From: Hymenolepis diminuta
Lineage: Eukaryota > Platyhelminthes > Cestoda > Cyclophyllidea > Hymenolepididae
NCBI GenBank assembly: GCA_900708905.1
Contig: CAADRB010000005.1
Span: 5,605,346 to 5,669,345 of the forward strand
DNA: 64,000 bases
Direction: 5' to 3'
Below are positions 62,525-64,000 of this stretch, one piece after another. The translations under genes and the position numbers were made by a program. Numbering within the stretch: the stretch's first letter is position 1; each line of letters starts with the position of its first letter. The notes beneath the pieces were generated by a model. It saw nothing but the letters and a program-made list of their open reading frames with translations. It made no database searches and had not been told where the DNA came from.

Positions 62525-64000
62525 CTAAAATACGAGGAATCGTAACGTGTTACTCAAATAGCATTTCAGTGATACCGAAATGGCAAAATTGCTTTCCCTT
62601 ATTAAAAGCGTATAAACAAGGATAAGAACCAAATTCATAGCGAAAGTGCAGAACAAAAGTGCATCGTTCACATACACGTTAAAATTATTTAAATAAAACA
62701 AGAGAATTGTACTACTAAAAAGGTATAAGTAGCGTTGACAAAAACGATGGACAATTTCACAGGCTTGTGAGTTAAAGAGAAGAAACAAAATTAATATATA
62801 TAAAGATAAGAGGGCGAGAAAAATCTTTAAAGAGGCACACAAATGGCATGAGATCATGAAGGAAGATAAAAATTAGAGACGGTTATACCGGTTATAACCA
62901 TACAATTTCCTAACCAGCGAAAAACTATCTTAACAGAGGGCAATCAGATTTATTGTAATAAATCAAACATGCTTAATCTTTAAGTTAACAACAGCACACA
63001 AACTGTAATATAATGGCATTAGTTAAATATTTACACCAAGTTAAACATGAAACAACACAGTCCATATATGGAAGATGCACTATTAAGTAACGATGACTCG
63101 GACGCAAATATACGCACAAATATAGAGAAAATGGTAACGGATTAAACAGAACAAAATCAGGAGTCCTGATAAAAGAGCAAGTGGACTAAAATCAACCTTT
63201 AAAACCTATTAAGATGTTTGCAAGAAGTTTGCCAAAATTAACGATTATCCACAAACAGTAAGGTGAAAATTAAAATGGAAAGTGATTTTAAAGAGTAATA
63301 CTTGTATTATGGTACAAAAATATTCAACAATATCATCAAAAAGCATGTGCTATAGAGTGACGACTTTGATGTTACTTGTATGAGCTACAAATACTCAGAC
63401 CCTAAAGAGAAAGCAGGAGCGTTTTCATTCAGGAACCAGGAAGTTAGTGACACAGTCTAAAAACTATTAACACTATTAAGGATGTGATTGACCGGAGAAG
63501 GCTGAATCAGTCATTAATAGTAATTGGACTTTCATGTCCGATAGGATTGGTTACACAATAGACCAATCGATGGATGCGGTTGACCTCGATATATCCTGGA
63601 GATCTCAATGCGATAGCATGATATTGACAGGTCAATTTCGCCTTTCTGTCGGTAAAATCGTGCCTTTTTCAAAAAAAGTTCATTGTTTATCAAAGAATAT
63701 TAACAAAAAGGTGATATGAATTGGGGTTAGCCACTGAGTCCAATCAATAAAATAAGGGGGTCATCTTCAATTCCATCTTCAGCCTATTGAGCAACTCAAA
63801 AAATGTCTGAGTTAGACATGAAGCCGAAACCTAATGAAGAAGTGTTCAAAAATAAGACACTGCTGATGTTGAAAAGCAATTAAGTTCAAGTGTTAACTTA
63901 ACACATGGGCTGAAAGTCCGGGCCTAACAAAGAAAACAGTTTTTTAGTTCAAAATTAGCTTTATTCATCAACGTAATCTCCATCAAGAGCAACGCAATCA
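62525..64000 (-). other. upstream SEC13 intron, incomplete
   Basis: The sequence 5' of the first visible SEC13 exon. I see no further SEC13 blade motif in any minus-strand frame here, so this is the 3' part of an intron at least 1476 bp long that continues past the window. It is AT-rich and has no clear repeat. Confidence 0.7.

Noticed and set aside
1..64000. CRISPR arrays, bacterial operons, prophage or toxin-antitoxin modules.
   Set aside because: No regularly spaced identical repeats, no tightly packed long open frames and no ribosome-binding context. The one gene found is a spliced eukaryotic gene.
1..64000. Spliced-leader gene or telomeric repeats, considered because a flatworm origin is possible.
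   Set aside because: No leader-like sequence with a nearby donor and Sm site, and no TTAGGG array, was seen by eye.

Overview
The window reads as AT-rich nuclear DNA from an animal. The only gene I can recognise is the 3' part of SEC13 on the minus strand, split by standard GT-AG introns. Its blade motifs match animal SEC13 closely. Compact short-interspersed-repeat families, few obvious retrotransposons and large AT-rich spacers would fit a parasitic flatworm (cestode or other platyhelminth), but that placement is a guess; nothing in the sequence proves it. One 263-base run of N (36082-36344) marks an assembly gap.

Region by region: 1-52328 has no gene I can support. It is a long intergenic stretch, or possibly the intron of an unseen gene, and holds scattered degenerate repeats. 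These include two tRNA-headed SINE-like families (A on the plus strand, B on the minus strand), several 250-450 bp dispersed families (C, D, E, F, G), local diverged duplications, microsatellites and small inverted repeats. One exon-like open segment (41438-41653, plus) is flagged as a weak candidate. From 52329 to 62524 lie three coding exons of SEC13, separated by an 8669 bp intron and a 726 bp intron. The remainder, 62525-64000, is the 3' part of a further upstream intron. The first half of SEC13 (about 150 residues) must lie beyond position 64000.

SEC13 is a shared beta-propeller subunit of the COPII outer coat, the nuclear-pore Y complex and GATOR2. The copy here looks intact over its visible part (266 codons plus stop) and carries two lineage-type expansions: a loop about 27 residues longer than in human SEC13, and a Ser/Thr-rich tail about 66 residues longer.

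I found no CRISPR, operon, prophage or other multi-gene system. The most distinctive observations are the SINE-like families with recognisable Pol III box A/B motifs, the duplication-rich giant SEC13 intron with a strong G-quadruplex motif, and the SEC13 expansions. Repeat boundaries are by eye and approximate.
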